A stretch of 64,000 bases of DNA, from the NCBI GenBank assembly GCA_013043165.1, contig JABDOQ010000051.1, positions 1 to 64,000 of the forward strand, given 5' to 3'. This DNA is from Woeseiaceae bacterium. GTDB taxonomy: Bacteria; Pseudomonadota; Gammaproteobacteria; Steroidobacterales; Woeseiaceae. The notes below the pieces were generated by a model. The model did not search any database and was not told where the DNA came from. It saw only the letters and a list, made by a program, of their open reading frames with translations. This document shows, one piece after another, positions 44,934 through 54,370 of this stretch (position 1 is its first letter; each line of letters opens with the position of its first letter). The position numbers and the translations under genes are program-made.

Positions 44934-45560
44934 TCAGGAGCGCGTCAGCGTGCCTATCAAGTCGGTGCCGGCGACAACGCGCTGGCCGGGTTCGACCAAC
45001 ACCTTGCTATTGATTGGCACATAGACGTCGGCATACTGCGCCAGGCGCAAATAAGCACATCTATGCCCCTGCCCGATGCGCTCGCCGAAGCGAATGAACG
45101 ACCGTGGAGCCAGGCCGAAGCGGTAGCCCTGGAATTGCAGCACGACGTTTTCACCCTCGTCGGTCTGCACCCATAGTGCATTGGCCGGACAGTCCGGCCC
45201 GATGCCCTCGGCAGCCGACTGCAGATCCATGACCTTGCCTTCAACCGGGCTTCGGGCGGTGTAGGTACCAAGGCTGTTGACGCGAATGCGAATCAGGTGG
45301 GCCTCGCCCTGTACAACGCATTTATCGGTAACCTCTACGCTCACAACCGTGCCGTCCGCCGGGCTGACGACACCCATTGCGACCGATGGCACATCGCGTA
45401 CCGGATCACGGAACAACAGCACCAACAAAATCAGCAGAATCGCAGGTGCGAGCGCGAACCAGGGATTGGAATAACCCGCGAGTGCGATGCCGGCAGCCGC
45501 CACGAGCGCGATTGGCAGAATGCCCTCCTGGGCGATAAATGGATTGCGTTTTCCGTGCAC
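44934..45560 (-). CDS. Phosphatidylserine decarboxylase-like protein, cleavage site missing
   Basis: 208-residue protein of the short Psd family. Two N-terminal hydrophobic helices, then SPADGTVVS (residues 66-74) as in true Psd. However, the Gly-Ser pair at which Psd proenzymes self-cleave to form the pyruvoyl group, usually RFGSR-V-D-x-Y, here reads RLAQYADVY (Ala174-Gln175). The His-containing motif before it is also replaced ([12 protein letters not shown]). It is therefore unlikely to be a pyruvoyl enzyme. The start GTG 45560 gives a typical FIAQEG N-terminus; GTG 45602 is possible. It is divergent from proS. Confidence 0.8.
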   Translation of the reverse strand: MHGKRNPFIAQEGILPIALVAAAGIALAGYSNPWFALAPAILLILLVLLFRDPVRDVPSVAMGVVSPADGTVVSVEVTDKCVVQGEAHLIRIRVNSLGTYTARSPVEGKVMDLQSAAEGIGPDCPANALWVQTDEGENVVLQFQGYRFGLAPRSFIRFGERIGQGHRCAYLRLAQYADVYVPINSKVLVEPGQRVVAGTDLIGTLTRS

Positions 45561-45702
45561 GACTCGTGTGTCTTCAATACCAGGCGAGCACGGACGATCC
45601 ACTGCTTTGATCGCAGAGTCAATACCGGAACTACGCAGTCGTCACATAGCGCGGCAGAAACGGTTAGAATGCGCGCCTCATGGACACGAGGTTTTGCGAT
45701 CA

Positions 45703-47412
45703 ATGCGTTTTTCCGATTTCGGGCTGACCACACTCAAGGAAGTACCTGCTGAGGCGGAAATCGTCAGCCACAAACTGATGCTGCGTGCGGGCCTCATCCG
45801 ACGCCTCGCATCCGGGCTGTTTACCTGGATGCCGCTCGGCCTGCGTATCCTGCGTAAAGTCGAAGCCGTGGTGCGTGAGGAGATGAACCGCGCCGGCGCT
45901 CTCGAGCTGCTGATGCCGGCCGTACAGCCAGCGGAGCTGTGGCAGGAATCCGGGCGCTGGGAACAGTACGGTCCTCTGCTGCTGCGCATGCACGATCGCA
46001 ATCAGCGGGAGTTCTGTTTCGGCCCGACACATGAGGAAGTCATTACGGATATCGCACGACGGGAGCTGCGAAGCTACAAACAGCTGCCCGTTAATTATTA
46101 CCAGATCCAGACCAAGTTCCGCGACGAGATTCGGCCGCGTTTCGGTGTCATGAGAGCTCGTGAGTTCATAATGAAAGACGCGTACTCTTTCGATATCGAT
46201 AGCGCCGGACTCGAAGGCTCTTACGCCAGGATGCACGCTGCGTACACTGCAATTTTCGAGCGTCTGGGCCTGAAATTTCGCGTGGTCGACGCTGACAGCG
46301 GAGAAATCGGCGGCAGCCGCTCGCAGGAGTTTCATGTACTGGCCGATTCCGGGGAAGACGCGATCGCGTACAGCGACGCTGACAGCTACGCATCGAACGT
46401 CGAAACCGCGGCGACTCTCGTCCCGCAGGGCAAGCGCCCGGCCGCGAAGGAATCGCTCGAGAAGGTCGAGACACCGCGGATCGGGACGATCAGCGCACTG
46501 TGCGAGTTCCTGAATGTTCCGCCGTCGCAAACGCTCAAGACCCTGATCGTGGAAGGCACTGAAGGGCCGATCGCGCTTGCTTTACGCGGCGATCACGAGC
46601 TCAACTCCGTGAAAGCGCAGAAAATTCCGGGTGTCGCATCGCCGTTGACCATGGCCGCTGCGGACGTCATACATAAATTCACCGGCTGCGCGCCAGGATT
46701 TGTCGGCCCGATCGGTCTCGACATTCCCGTGTTCTACGATCATGCGACCGCGACCATGAGTGATTTCGTCTGCGGTGCCAATGAAGCGGACAGGCACTAC
46801 AAGGGCGCTAATTTCGCTCGCGACATCGATACCACGAAAACCTTCGATCTCCGCAACGTGGTCGCCGGCGACCCGGCCCCGGGTGGCAAGGGCACGCTCA
46901 GCATTGCGCGCGGTATCGAAGTCGGACATATCTTCCAGCTCGGTGACAAGTACAGCCGGGCGATGGGCGCGACGGTGCAGGACCCTGACGGCAAGAACCG
47001 ACCCATGGCAATGGGCTGCTACGGGATCGGCATCACCCGTATCGTCGGTGCCGCTATCGAACAGAACCACGACGAGGCGGGCATCATCTGGCCCGGACCG
47101 CTGGCACCGTTTGACGTTGTATTGATTCCAATAAACCTGCAGCGCTCCGATGCCGTGCGCGAGGCAGCGGAAACGCTGTACGCCGAACTCACGGAACAGG
47201 GCTTCGAGGTGCTCTTCGATGATCGTGACGCGCGGCCCGGTGTAAAATTCGCGGACGCGGAGCTGATCGGCATTCCGCACCGCCTCGTCATCAGCGAACG
47301 CAACCTGGCGGCGGGCGAGCTGGAGTACCGCCATCGCAGGGACGCGGAGTCGCGGAACCTGAAACGTGAAGAGGCTCTCAAACTGCTGGAGAAAGCCTCT
47401 GTAAGCTTATGA
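45703..47412 (+). CDS. proS: Prolyl-tRNA synthetase
   Basis: Class II synthetase of the bacterial ProS type. The 569-residue protein begins [19 protein letters not shown]. Motif 2 ([17 protein letters not shown], about residues 139-155) and motif 3 ([14 protein letters not shown]) flank the INS/YbaK editing domain (about 240-380: [20 protein letters not shown]), followed by the anticodon-binding domain. Upstream frame to 45487 overlaps psd and is not used. Confidence 0.98.
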   Translation: MRFSDFGLTTLKEVPAEAEIVSHKLMLRAGLIRRLASGLFTWMPLGLRILRKVEAVVREEMNRAGALELLMPAVQPAELWQESGRWEQYGPLLLRMHDRNQREFCFGPTHEEVITDIARRELRSYKQLPVNYYQIQTKFRDEIRPRFGVMRAREFIMKDAYSFDIDSAGLEGSYARMHAAYTAIFERLGLKFRVVDADSGEIGGSRSQEFHVLADSGEDAIAYSDADSYASNVETAATLVPQGKRPAAKESLEKVETPRIGTISALCEFLNVPPSQTLKTLIVEGTEGPIALALRGDHELNSVKAQKIPGVASPLTMAAADVIHKFTGCAPGFVGPIGLDIPVFYDHATATMSDFVCGANEADRHYKGANFARDIDTTKTFDLRNVVAGDPAPGGKGTLSIARGIEVGHIFQLGDKYSRAMGATVQDPDGKNRPMAMGCYGIGITRIVGAAIEQNHDEAGIIWPGPLAPFDVVLIPINLQRSDAVREAAETLYAELTEQGFEVLFDDRDARPGVKFADAELIGIPHRLVISERNLAAGELEYRHRRDAESRNLKREEALKLLEKASVSL

Positions 47413-47442
47413 TTCATATTCTTTTAAGCTATGCATTATAAT
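47413..47442 (+). promoter_or_regulatory. Putative promoter of the lytic transglycosylase gene
   Basis: TATAAT (47437-47442) with TTCATA (47413-47418) 18 bp upstream, in the short AT-rich gap after proS. The expected start site falls on the A of the ATG at 47449, so the message could be leaderless; no ribosome-binding site is present. Confidence 0.5.
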
Positions 47443-47448
47443 GCAGCT

Positions 47449-48024
47449 ATGAACCTGATTCGTCGTACCCTGACGCTCGCCCTGCTCGCGGCCCCGTTCG
47501 CGGGCGGTGCGTGCCTTGCCGAGCAAACACCTGACCCGGAACTCCGTGAGGCGCTGCGGCAGGCAGCCAGCGAGTCCGCAAGCTTCACGGACCGCTTTCA
47601 TGGCGAGGTCTGGCTGACCGACATGTCGCGACGCCTGGCGCGTCAGGTCAAAGATCCGGATGAGCGCATCGAGCTCCTGACGCTCGTGCACCTGGAGGCG
47701 GCGCGCGTCGAACTGCCGCCCGAGCTGATCCTGGCCGTCATCGAAGTGGAGAGCAATTTCGACCGCTACGCCGTATCTGTCGCCGGTGCGCTCGGACTTA
47801 TGCAGATCATGCCATTCTGGCTCGATGAGATCGGCCGGCCCGACGACAATTTGTTGCACACCGACACCAATCTTCGCTACGGCTGTACCATTCTTCGCTT
47901 CTATCTCGACAAGGAAAACGGCGATTTGCGAAGAGCGCTTGGCCGATACAACGGCAGCCTCGGCAAGCGCAAGTACCCGAACAAGGTCATCGACAAGCTG
48001 AGCAGGAAGTGGTTCCAGGCCTGA
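47449..48024 (+). CDS. Small SLT-type lytic transglycosylase
   Basis: 191-residue periplasmic murein-cleaving enzyme. The signal peptide (about residues 1-24, LALLAAPFAGGACLAEQ) is followed by a goose-lysozyme-like SLT domain with catalytic Glu101 in IEVESNFDRYAVS, GALGLMQIMP, and the closing GRYNGSLGKRKYPNKV. The start is ATG 47449; an in-frame ATG at 47431 would add six residues but lies on top of the TATAAT. It could be cotranscribed with proS, but its own promoter is likely. Confidence 0.9.
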   Translation: MNLIRRTLTLALLAAPFAGGACLAEQTPDPELREALRQAASESASFTDRFHGEVWLTDMSRRLARQVKDPDERIELLTLVHLEAARVELPPELILAVIEVESNFDRYAVSVAGALGLMQIMPFWLDEIGRPDDNLLHTDTNLRYGCTILRFYLDKENGDLRRALGRYNGSLGKRKYPNKVIDKLSRKWFQA

Positions 48025-48029
48025 CGCGA

Positions 48030-48332
48030 CTAGCCAATCCTGAAACCGTGCAGCGCCTCGTGTTGCGCCGGACTTTGCTCGACCGCCGACACATCGGCCA
48101 GCGGCGGACCGTGCAGCAACCAGCGGTATAGCGCATCGAGCGCCTCTTCCGACCCGCAGGCGAACACCTCAACATCACCGTTGTCGAGGTTTATGGCGTG
48201 CCCGGTGATGCCCAGCCGCTCCGCCTCTCGCCGCGTGCTGTCACGAAACCAGACGCCCTGCACCCGGCCGCTTACGCTGAAGCGCCGCGCTGAGTGCCGC
48301 GAACCGGCGGACCCGGTGTTATTGGGAATCAT
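48030..48332 (-). CDS. acyP: Acylphosphatase
   Basis: 100-residue acylphosphatase that hydrolyses carboxyl-phosphate bonds. The signature SGRVQGVWFRDSTRREAERLG holds the substrate-binding Arg30, and the catalytic Asn48 lies in GHAINLDNGDVEV. It has an N-terminal extension of about 15 residues (start ATG 48332). It overlaps the end of the DUF4398 lipoprotein gene by 14 bases, so it is coupled to it. Confidence 0.95.
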   Translation of the reverse strand: MIPNNTGSAGSRHSARRFSVSGRVQGVWFRDSTRREAERLGITGHAINLDNGDVEVFACGSEEALDALYRWLLHGPPLADVSAVEQSPAQHEALHGFRIG

Positions 48333-48645
48333 CCTCTGCGGAGCCCGTGACGGCCTCGCTGGCTTTGAGCGCATCCAGGGCTTTCATTTTCGCCTGCTTG
48401 GCGTCATAGCGCGCGAGAGAATACTGGTGATCATTGAGCTTTTGCTGCGCTCTCTGCAGATACGATTCGGCGGCCTTGAGATGAATCGCGGCTTTTTCAG
48501 CCGCCCCGGCCTCTTTCGCGACAGCAATGGCCTGCCGCGCATCGCTCATTTCCTGCACGGGCGGGGCCGTTTCACAGCCGGTCATCAACAGAACGGCGGC
48601 GACCAGGAGTGCCTTGGTGAGCGATTTGGGTGCTATTGTTTTCAC
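48319..48645 (-). CDS. DUF4398 lipoprotein
   Basis: 108-residue predicted lipoprotein. The signal peptide ends in lipobox LMTGC (about residues 20-24), and the mature part is alpha-helical and Lys/Ala-rich (EMSDARQAIAVAKEAGAA, then HLKAAESYLQRAQQKL), the DUF4398 pattern often fused to OmpA domains elsewhere. Here the OmpA part is absent. Start GTG 48645 gives the signal peptide; the frame runs to 48684. Function unknown. Confidence 0.8.
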   Translation of the reverse strand: MKTIAPKSLTKALLVAAVLLMTGCETAPPVQEMSDARQAIAVAKEAGAAEKAAIHLKAAESYLQRAQQKLNDHQYSLARYDAKQAKMKALDALKASEAVTGSAEDDSQ

Positions 48646-48785
48646 ATCTTTTTCTTGTGCAGGGAAGCCGCTCAACGCTACCAACCGGGACCACCGGGCG
48701 TCAAGCTGGCCCGTTTTCGCTGACGCGCCCGATCCAGCCTGCTAGAGTTCCGCTTCGGTCCCGGGGCCGGCTGAACGAGGGCCTC

Positions 48786-49142
48786 ATGTCGTTAACGATC
48801 TACCACAACCCGCGGTGTTCCAAGTCACGGAAAACCCTGGAAATCATTCGATCAGCAGGGATCGTGCCAACGGTCGTCCTGTACTTACAGGATCCGCCCG
48901 ACGCGGCCGGGATTGGCGCCATGGCAGCCAGGCTCGGCATGCCGGTAGTTGAGCTGCTGCGTCGCGGCGAGAGCGCTGTCAAAGACGCAACCGACCTCCC
49001 CGCTATGGGTGACGACGACGCCCTCGCCGCCTGGATCGCAGCGCATCCCATTGCGCTGCAGCGGCCGATCGTCGTTGATGCGCAAAGTGGCAGGGCTATC
49101 ATCGGAAGACCACCCGAGAAAGTTCGGGAATTGCTTCCCTGA
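48786..49142 (+). CDS. arsC: ArsC/YfgD-family arsenate reductase
   Basis: 118-residue thioredoxin-fold protein of the glutaredoxin-dependent arsenate reductase family. The active-site Cys11 lies in YHNPRCSKSRKTLE, with RPIVVDAQSGRAIIGRPPEKV at the end. GAGG lies six bases before the ATG. E. coli has the paralog YfgD close to hda and perM as here, so this is more likely a YfgD-type housekeeping relative than a dedicated arsenic-resistance enzyme; no ars operon is present. Confidence 0.92.
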   Translation: MSLTIYHNPRCSKSRKTLEIIRSAGIVPTVVLYLQDPPDAAGIGAMAARLGMPVVELLRRGESAVKDATDLPAMGDDDALAAWIAAHPIALQRPIVVDAQSGRAIIGRPPEKVRELLP

Positions 49143-49172
49143 CAGGCGACATCCTCACCGCCCGGATGGGTG

Positions 49173-49874
49173 CTAGTTGCTTTCCGGCAGTTTCAGAACA
49201 TCGCGCACGAACGGAACCGTGAGACGCCGCTGAGCGCGCAGTGCTTCGAGGTCAAGCTTGTCCAGCAAGCCATACAAGCTCGCCATGTCACGTCGACTGC
49301 GTTTCAACAGGTAACGCGCGGTTTCATCCGGAAGATTGAGCCCGCGATGCGTGGCGCGCAGCTGCAAAGCCGACACTCTTTGCTCCTCGTCCAATGCGTG
49401 AACATGAAACACCGGCAGTCGCGACAGGCGGCTCGCAAGATCGGCCAGACCGATCGGACTCTCGCGCGGCGCCATGCTCGAAGCAACGATCAGCTGGCCA
49501 CCGGCGTCGACGAGCTGGTTGCACAGGTCGAATAGCGCAGCCTCCCAGTCCTCTTTCCCCGTGACTGTCTCAATGTCGTCAAGACACACCAGTTCGCGGT
49601 TCGCGAGGCCCTCCAGAATTGCGGGTCCAGACCCGGCAAACGCCGACAGCGGTATATACACGGAGCGATCGCCGGCCCGGTCGCAGACGGCCTGAAGCAG
49701 ATGTGTCTTGCCCGTGGAGTCAGCACCCCACAGCCAGCATCCGGGGCCGTCTGAACCGACATCTTCGCCGGAAAGGTCCCGCAGCGTTGCGACCAGCGAT
49801 TCGTTGCCGCGCTCGTAAAAGCTGGCAAACACCGCATGATCGGCAAGCAGTAGTGGCAGTACCAGCTGGCTCAT
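49173..49874 (-). CDS. hda: DnaA regulatory inactivator Hda
   Basis: AAA+ DnaA homologue which, with the sliding clamp, stimulates DnaA-ATP hydrolysis (RIDA) to prevent over-initiation. The 233-residue protein has the N-terminal clamp-binding QLVLPLLL (residues 3-10), P-loop GADSTGKTHLLQA, Walker B VCLDDIETV, and the sensor region SRLSRLPVF. It overlaps the perM stop by four bases (ATGA). Confidence 0.95.
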   Translation of the reverse strand: MSQLVLPLLLADHAVFASFYERGNESLVATLRDLSGEDVGSDGPGCWLWGADSTGKTHLLQAVCDRAGDRSVYIPLSAFAGSGPAILEGLANRELVCLDDIETVTGKEDWEAALFDLCNQLVDAGGQLIVASSMAPRESPIGLADLASRLSRLPVFHVHALDEEQRVSALQLRATHRGLNLPDETARYLLKRSRRDMASLYGLLDKLDLEALRAQRRLTVPFVRDVLKLPESN

Positions 49875-50935
49875 TCGTCCTCGAGTACCACGAGGGCGTC
49901 AGGATGCTCCTTCAGGTAGCGATCGAAAGCGAAGCGCACCAGCACAGAGAGGACGGCTGCCGCGGGCAGGGCCAGCAATACGCCAAAGAAACCAAATAGT
50001 TGACCGCCGGCAGCGACAGCGAAAATAATTATCACGGGATGCAAACCGATGCGATCGCCAACCAGTTTGGGTGTCAGCACCGACCCTTCGAGCAGCTGCG
50101 CGAGCGAAAACGTGACCACCACGCCGACCATCTGCCAGAGCGGGTTCGGCTCGAGCGCCACCGTAAGGCCCGCGAGGCCGATGCCGAATACGAAGCCGAG
50201 GTACGGAACGAAGCTGACCAGCCCCGCGACGACGCCGATGGCGATCGCAAACTTTAGCCCGACGAGGCTGAGGCCGACCGAATAAATCATCGCGAGCGCG
50301 GCCATGACGAGTAGTTGCCCACGCAGGAATGCACTGAGAACGTCGTCCGTTTCCCGGGCAAGGTGGAAGACTGTGTCGCGCTGGCTGCCTGGGACAAGAG
50401 CCCCGATATGAACAAGAATCGAATCCCAGTCGCGCAGCAGGTAAAACGTCAGGATCGGAATAAGGAACAGGCTGAGCACGGCAGCTGCAAGCGCTCCGCC
50501 GGACTTGCTGACAGACAGCAGTAACTTGCCGCTCCAGCTGCCAACCATATCGCTGTAGCGCGCGAGAAATGCGCCGATGCCCACGTCATCGCCCGATTCC
50601 AGGCCCAGCCAACCCGTCACGGACGGCAGCCACTCCTGTTCGACGCGCCTCGCGATGTCAGGCAGCGCATCGAACAACGCAGCAATCTGGGTCTTGATCA
50701 ACGGGCCCACGAGCAGGATCAACAGTGCCAGCAAACCGAAAGTGATCAGAAATACGGCAACGACTGCGAGCGTGCGCGGCAACTTGAGTTTCTGCAGGCG
50801 ATCTGCCAGGGGATCGCCCATGTACGCCAGCAAAGCGGCTGCAACAAACGGAGTCAGGACCGGGGCCAGAAGATAAAATAACCAGCCGGTCAGGGCGATG
50901 GCAATGAGCCAATTAAGGCGCAAATCTGTTTGCAT
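49871..50935 (-). CDS. perM: AI-2E family transporter / PerM-like
   Basis: 354-residue polytopic membrane protein of the AI-2E exporter/PerM (UPF0118) family. Seven to eight helices, with the family block AIAIGVVAGLVSFVPYLGFV and VGDRIGLHPVIIIFAVAAGG near the C-terminus. Some relatives are Na+(Li+)/H+ antiporters; the substrate here is unknown. Its ATG lies two bases after the pgsA-like gene. Confidence 0.93.
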   Translation of the reverse strand: MQTDLRLNWLIAIALTGWLFYLLAPVLTPFVAAALLAYMGDPLADRLQKLKLPRTLAVVAVFLITFGLLALLILLVGPLIKTQIAALFDALPDIARRVEQEWLPSVTGWLGLESGDDVGIGAFLARYSDMVGSWSGKLLLSVSKSGGALAAAVLSLFLIPILTFYLLRDWDSILVHIGALVPGSQRDTVFHLARETDDVLSAFLRGQLLVMAALAMIYSVGLSLVGLKFAIAIGVVAGLVSFVPYLGFVFGIGLAGLTVALEPNPLWQMVGVVVTFSLAQLLEGSVLTPKLVGDRIGLHPVIIIFAVAAGGQLFGFFGVLLALPAAAVLSVLVRFAFDRYLKEHPDALVVLEDE

Positions 50936-50937
50936 GT

Positions 50938-51483
50938 CTATTCACCTTCTCGCGCACGTTTTGACCAGGACCAGACATAGTCTACGCCACTGACGACGAC
51001 CGTGATCAGGATTGCGGCACCGAGTACCGTAATCGAAATCTTGTCGGGCCAGCCGAAGCCGGCGCGGCTTAGCACGAACAGCAGGAACAGCAGCTGCAGC
51101 GCTGTATTGAGCTTGCTGATTCTCGTTGGCTCACCCTGCACGGGCTTTACGAAGAAGTTATACGCGGCCGCGCCGCCGACGATGACGACGTCGCGAAAAA
51201 TGACGACCGCGGTGAGCCAGGCAGGAATATGCTGTGTAAGCGTCAACGTCACAAAGGTGCCTGCAACCAGCAATTTGTCGGCTACCGGATCCAGCAAAGC
51301 ACCCAGGCGAGTGTGCCAGTCGAATCGCTTTGCAAGATAACCGTCGATACCGTCGGAGAATCCAGCGACGAAAAACAAGAGGAGTGCCCAGGCAAAGTAG
51401 CCGTTAAAAATAAGCAGCAGAATCGGTGCCACGAGCAAGATTCGCAGCAACGAAATAGCGTTGGGTAACCAGCGGAGCGACAT
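50938..51483 (-). CDS. CDP-alcohol phosphatidyltransferase, PgsA-like
   Basis: 181-residue membrane enzyme of the CDP-alcohol phosphatidyltransferase family. The metal/CDP-binding motif is present as SDGIDGYLAKRFDWHTRLG followed by ALLDPVADK (about residues 43-70). About five helices are predicted. Sequence is close to PgsA (phosphatidylglycerol-phosphate synthase), but the alcohol acceptor cannot be assigned and a separate pgsA gene may exist elsewhere. It lies within the DUF2066-perM-hda operon. Confidence 0.9.
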   Translation of the reverse strand: MSLRWLPNAISLLRILLVAPILLLIFNGYFAWALLLFFVAGFSDGIDGYLAKRFDWHTRLGALLDPVADKLLVAGTFVTLTLTQHIPAWLTAVVIFRDVVIVGGAAAYNFFVKPVQGEPTRISKLNTALQLLFLLFVLSRAGFGWPDKISITVLGAAILITVVVSGVDYVWSWSKRAREGE

Positions 51484-51494
51484 GCGTGCAGGTC

Positions 51495-52607
51495 TCAGGG
51501 GCCGTAGAAAAACTCGAGGGTAGGCCCGGGCGGGGCTTCGCCAAAAAGCGCTGCACTTTCCTGCTCAACAAGCCCGTTAAACCTCAGTGCCCGACTGAGA
51601 CGATCCGCGCCACCGCGCACGTCTATGCGGTAGCTGACACGATCGCCTGCCACCTCGGTGACGATGAAATTCTCAATTAGTGTGACGCCGGCCAGCAGGC
51701 GTTGCAAAGACCCGTAGGCCTCAACCGATACGATGCCGGACACGTGAAGGACGACCGACTCGATCGGGGCATTGCCGCCGACGGCAAACTCCGCCGTCAG
51801 CAGGTCCGCCACGCGACCAACAATAGCTTCGGGCGGTCCGTTCCAGCTGCGCTCCTCACCGCTAAAGAAGTAGCTCCAGTCTTCACGACCGTTGGACGTT
51901 GCACGAATGCGCCCAATCAGTATTGAGTTGACATCGTAGCGATCTGATGCAGCAACAATGCGCTCATCGAAACCGCCCCAGATGTCGCTGAACGTGACGT
52001 TCTGCAGATCGATGCTATCGAGTAGCGGAAATACCAGCGGCAGCCCACGCTGCTCGGCGGCTTGCACGATACGCTCCCGCAGACGCCTGTTCAGGTCCAG
52101 TGAGCGAGACGCTCGCTCGGAGCGATCCGGATCGTCCGCGGCGATAATTTCACGGCTGCCGCGCCCCCAATCGACGGCCAGCCAGACCAGCGTCAGTGGC
52201 CGCTCAGCACCCCAGACCGTCTGCCCGGCATTGCGCAGCACCTGCTCGATGGCCTGTCCGTCGAAGGACACCCACAGAGAATCATTGGCACCGGGGCGAA
52301 ATTGCATGACGTAGGATGCAGGATTCGGGAACAACTCACGGACTGCAGCGGTATTCGCGCTGAGCTCGGATCCCGAAACGCGCAACAGTACCTCGGCGAG
52401 AGCGAGTTGGTAGGCGTCATTGCGCGGATCCTTTGCCTCGCGATCGAACGGCACCTCGGCGGTATAGAGAGTCGGCACTTCGACGGCAGCCGCCGGGGGC
52501 ACAAGCCCGCCGCCCAGCGATGCGGCTGCCAGCACATAGCAAATGGTTTTCCGGAGTCTTCCGAAAAGCCGGGATAATCGGGATTTTGACAAGGATGGTT
52601 TCCCCAT
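51495..52607 (-). CDS. DUF2066 periplasmic protein
   Basis: 370-residue predicted exported protein. N-terminal basic stretch and hydrophobic signal (about residues 20-42, ending PPAAAVEV), then the DUF2066 domain: LYTAEVPFDREAKDPRNDAY, AYQLALAEVLLRVSG and RPLTLVWLAVD. Function unknown. This family commonly adjoins purM/hda in gammaproteobacteria. It heads a four-gene minus operon and is divergent from purM with only 49 bp between the starts. Confidence 0.9.
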   Translation of the reverse strand: MGKPSLSKSRLSRLFGRLRKTICYVLAAASLGGGLVPPAAAVEVPTLYTAEVPFDREAKDPRNDAYQLALAEVLLRVSGSELSANTAAVRELFPNPASYVMQFRPGANDSLWVSFDGQAIEQVLRNAGQTVWGAERPLTLVWLAVDWGRGSREIIAADDPDRSERASRSLDLNRRLRERIVQAAEQRGLPLVFPLLDSIDLQNVTFSDIWGGFDERIVAASDRYDVNSILIGRIRATSNGREDWSYFFSGEERSWNGPPEAIVGRVADLLTAEFAVGGNAPIESVVLHVSGIVSVEAYGSLQRLLAGVTLIENFIVTEVAGDRVSYRIDVRGGADRLSRALRFNGLVEQESAALFGEAPPGPTLEFFYGP

Positions 52608-52622
52608 TCAGTACTAAGCACT

Positions 52623-52649
52623 ATTATATCGCCCTCGCAGAGTATGCAA
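52623..52649 (-). promoter_or_regulatory. Putative promoter of the DUF2066 operon
   Basis: Minus-strand -10 TATAAT (52628-52623) with TTGCAT (52649-52644) as -35, spacer 15 bp. Spacing is short, but the -10 is perfect. It lies in the 49-bp divergent gap with purM. Confidence 0.45.
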
Positions 52650-52656
52650 CCCCGAC

Positions 52657-53676
52657 ATGACCAATAAACCGTTAACGTACAAAGACGCCGGTGTCGATAT
52701 AGACGCCGGTAACGAACTCGTCGAACGAATCAAGCCGCTCGTAAAGCGCACGCAGCGGCCCGAGGTTCTCGCAGGAATTGGCGGTTTCGGTGGGCTGTTC
52801 GCACTACCGCCGGGCCGCTATCGTGAGCCCGTGCTGGTCTCGGGCACCGATGGGGTCGGTACCAAGCTGATGCTCGCGCAGCATCTCAAACGGCACGATA
52901 CGATTGGTCTCGACCTTGTAGCGATGTGCGTCAACGACATACTGGTGCAGGGCGCCGAACCGCTGTTCTTCCTCGACTATTTCGCCTGCGGCAAGCTGGA
53001 TACGGCGGTCGCGACTGACGTTATCGCAGGCATCGCCGATGGCTGTTTGCAGGCCGGCGCGGCGCTTGTCGGCGGCGAAACCGCTGAAATGCCGGACATG
53101 TACGCCGACGGAGACTATGACCTGGCCGGTTTTGCGGTCGGCGCCGTCGAGCGCGCCGAGATGATTGATGGCAGCGCCATCGACGAAGGGGATGCTTTGA
53201 TCGGCATAGCGTCCAGCGGACCGCACTCCAACGGCTATTCGCTGATACGCAAGATTCTGGATCGGGCCGGCGAATCGTATATCGATGACGAGCCGGCGGC
53301 CGACAGGCTCCTGGCGCCAACACGAATTTACGTCAAGGCAATTCTGGCATTGGTCGAGGCGATTCGCGTCAAGGGTCTCGCGCATATCACGGGCGGTGGC
53401 CTGACCGAAAATATTCCGCGCATCTTTCAGACGGCGCTGGACGCAGAGATCGACACATCGACGTGGCAGCAAGGTCCGGTTTTCGACTGGCTGGCCGAGC
53501 ACGGCAATGTCAAGACCGACGAAATGCGCCGCACATTCAACTGCGGCGTGGGCATGGTTGTCGTCGTGGCCGAAAGCAAGGTCGACGCGGCGATTCGCAT
53601 TCTCACCGATCAGGGTGAAGACGCCTGGAGAATAGGTCGTATCGTGGCCGGCAACCGGAAAACGCGATACGTCTGA
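52657..53676 (+). CDS. purM: Phosphoribosylformylglycinamidine cyclo-ligase
   Basis: AIR synthetase, step 5 of purine synthesis. It has 339 residues; [15 protein letters not shown] near the start, [42 protein letters not shown] and [12 protein letters not shown] match the family. Stop overlaps the purN start (TGATG), so the pair is coupled. Confidence 0.98.
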   Translation: MTNKPLTYKDAGVDIDAGNELVERIKPLVKRTQRPEVLAGIGGFGGLFALPPGRYREPVLVSGTDGVGTKLMLAQHLKRHDTIGLDLVAMCVNDILVQGAEPLFFLDYFACGKLDTAVATDVIAGIADGCLQAGAALVGGETAEMPDMYADGDYDLAGFAVGAVERAEMIDGSAIDEGDALIGIASSGPHSNGYSLIRKILDRAGESYIDDEPAADRLLAPTRIYVKAILALVEAIRVKGLAHITGGGLTENIPRIFQTALDAEIDTSTWQQGPVFDWLAEHGNVKTDEMRRTFNCGVGMVVVVAESKVDAAIRILTDQGEDAWRIGRIVAGNRKTRYV

Positions 53677-54344
53677 TGGCGACGCGCTGCAAAACGGCGG
53701 TTCTTATTTCCGGATCCGGCACCAACCTGCAGGCATTTATCGACCGAGTCGAAAGTGGCGCACTGAACCTCGACCTGTCCGTCGTTTTCTCGAACAAACC
53801 CGACGCATTCGGCCTTGTGCGTGCACGAAACGCCGACATTCCAACAGCCTGCATCGAGCACGGGGACTTCGCCGACCGTGACTCTTTCGATCGCGCGATG
53901 GCTGCGAAACTCGATGAATGGCAGCCCGACCTGCTTGTCCTCGCCGGCTTCATGCGCATCCTGGGCGCAGCGTTCGTGGCGCGTTACGCCGGCAGGATTT
54001 TGAACATTCATCCTGCGCTGCTGCCGGCATACCCGGGATTGAATACGCATCAGCGCGTGCTGGACGCGGGAGACAAGTGGCACGGCAGCACGGTGCATTT
54101 TGTGACCGAGGAACTCGACGGCGGACCGCGCATCCTGCAGGGAAGACTGCCGGTCATCCCGAGCGAGACAGCTGACCAGCTGGCCGCGCGCGTACAGGCC
54201 GTCGAACACCGGATTTATCCTGAAGCCGCCGGTTGGGTAGGCGAAGGTCGCGTCGAATATCGCGATGGCAGGACCTGGATAGACGGCGCTATCGCCGACG
54301 AGCCGGTCGTGCACACCTTCGACATCGACGGAAGGAAGCGGTAG
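53676..54344 (+). CDS. purN: Phosphoribosylglycinamide formyltransferase
   Basis: GAR transformylase using 10-formyl-THF, step 3 of purine synthesis. It has 222 residues; GSGTNLQAFID (about residues 11-21), the folate-binding NIHPALLPAYPG with catalytic Asn/His, and the HGSTVHFVTEELDGG Asp loop are intact. Coupled to purM. The gene ends just before a long inverted-repeat element. Confidence 0.97.
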   Translation: MATRCKTAVLISGSGTNLQAFIDRVESGALNLDLSVVFSNKPDAFGLVRARNADIPTACIEHGDFADRDSFDRAMAAKLDEWQPDLLVLAGFMRILGAAFVARYAGRILNIHPALLPAYPGLNTHQRVLDAGDKWHGSTVHFVTEELDGGPRILQGRLPVIPSETADQLAARVQAVEHRIYPEAAGWVGEGRVEYRDGRTWIDGAIADEPVVHTFDIDGRKR

Positions 54345-54370
54345 GAGCGGCTTCTAGCCCGAATCGCGGG

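Noticed and set aside
44157-45176. 339-codon plus-strand frame over the glycosylase and Psd-like genes
   Set aside because: Crosses two supported opposite-strand genes and their gap, with no family match.
46582-47334. 250-codon frame antisense to proS
   Set aside because: Mirror of the GC-rich codon pattern of proS; no family features or start signals.
48786-49142. Arsenic-resistance operon
   Set aside because: Only a single ArsC/YfgD-like gene is present, with neighbours typical of the housekeeping paralog.
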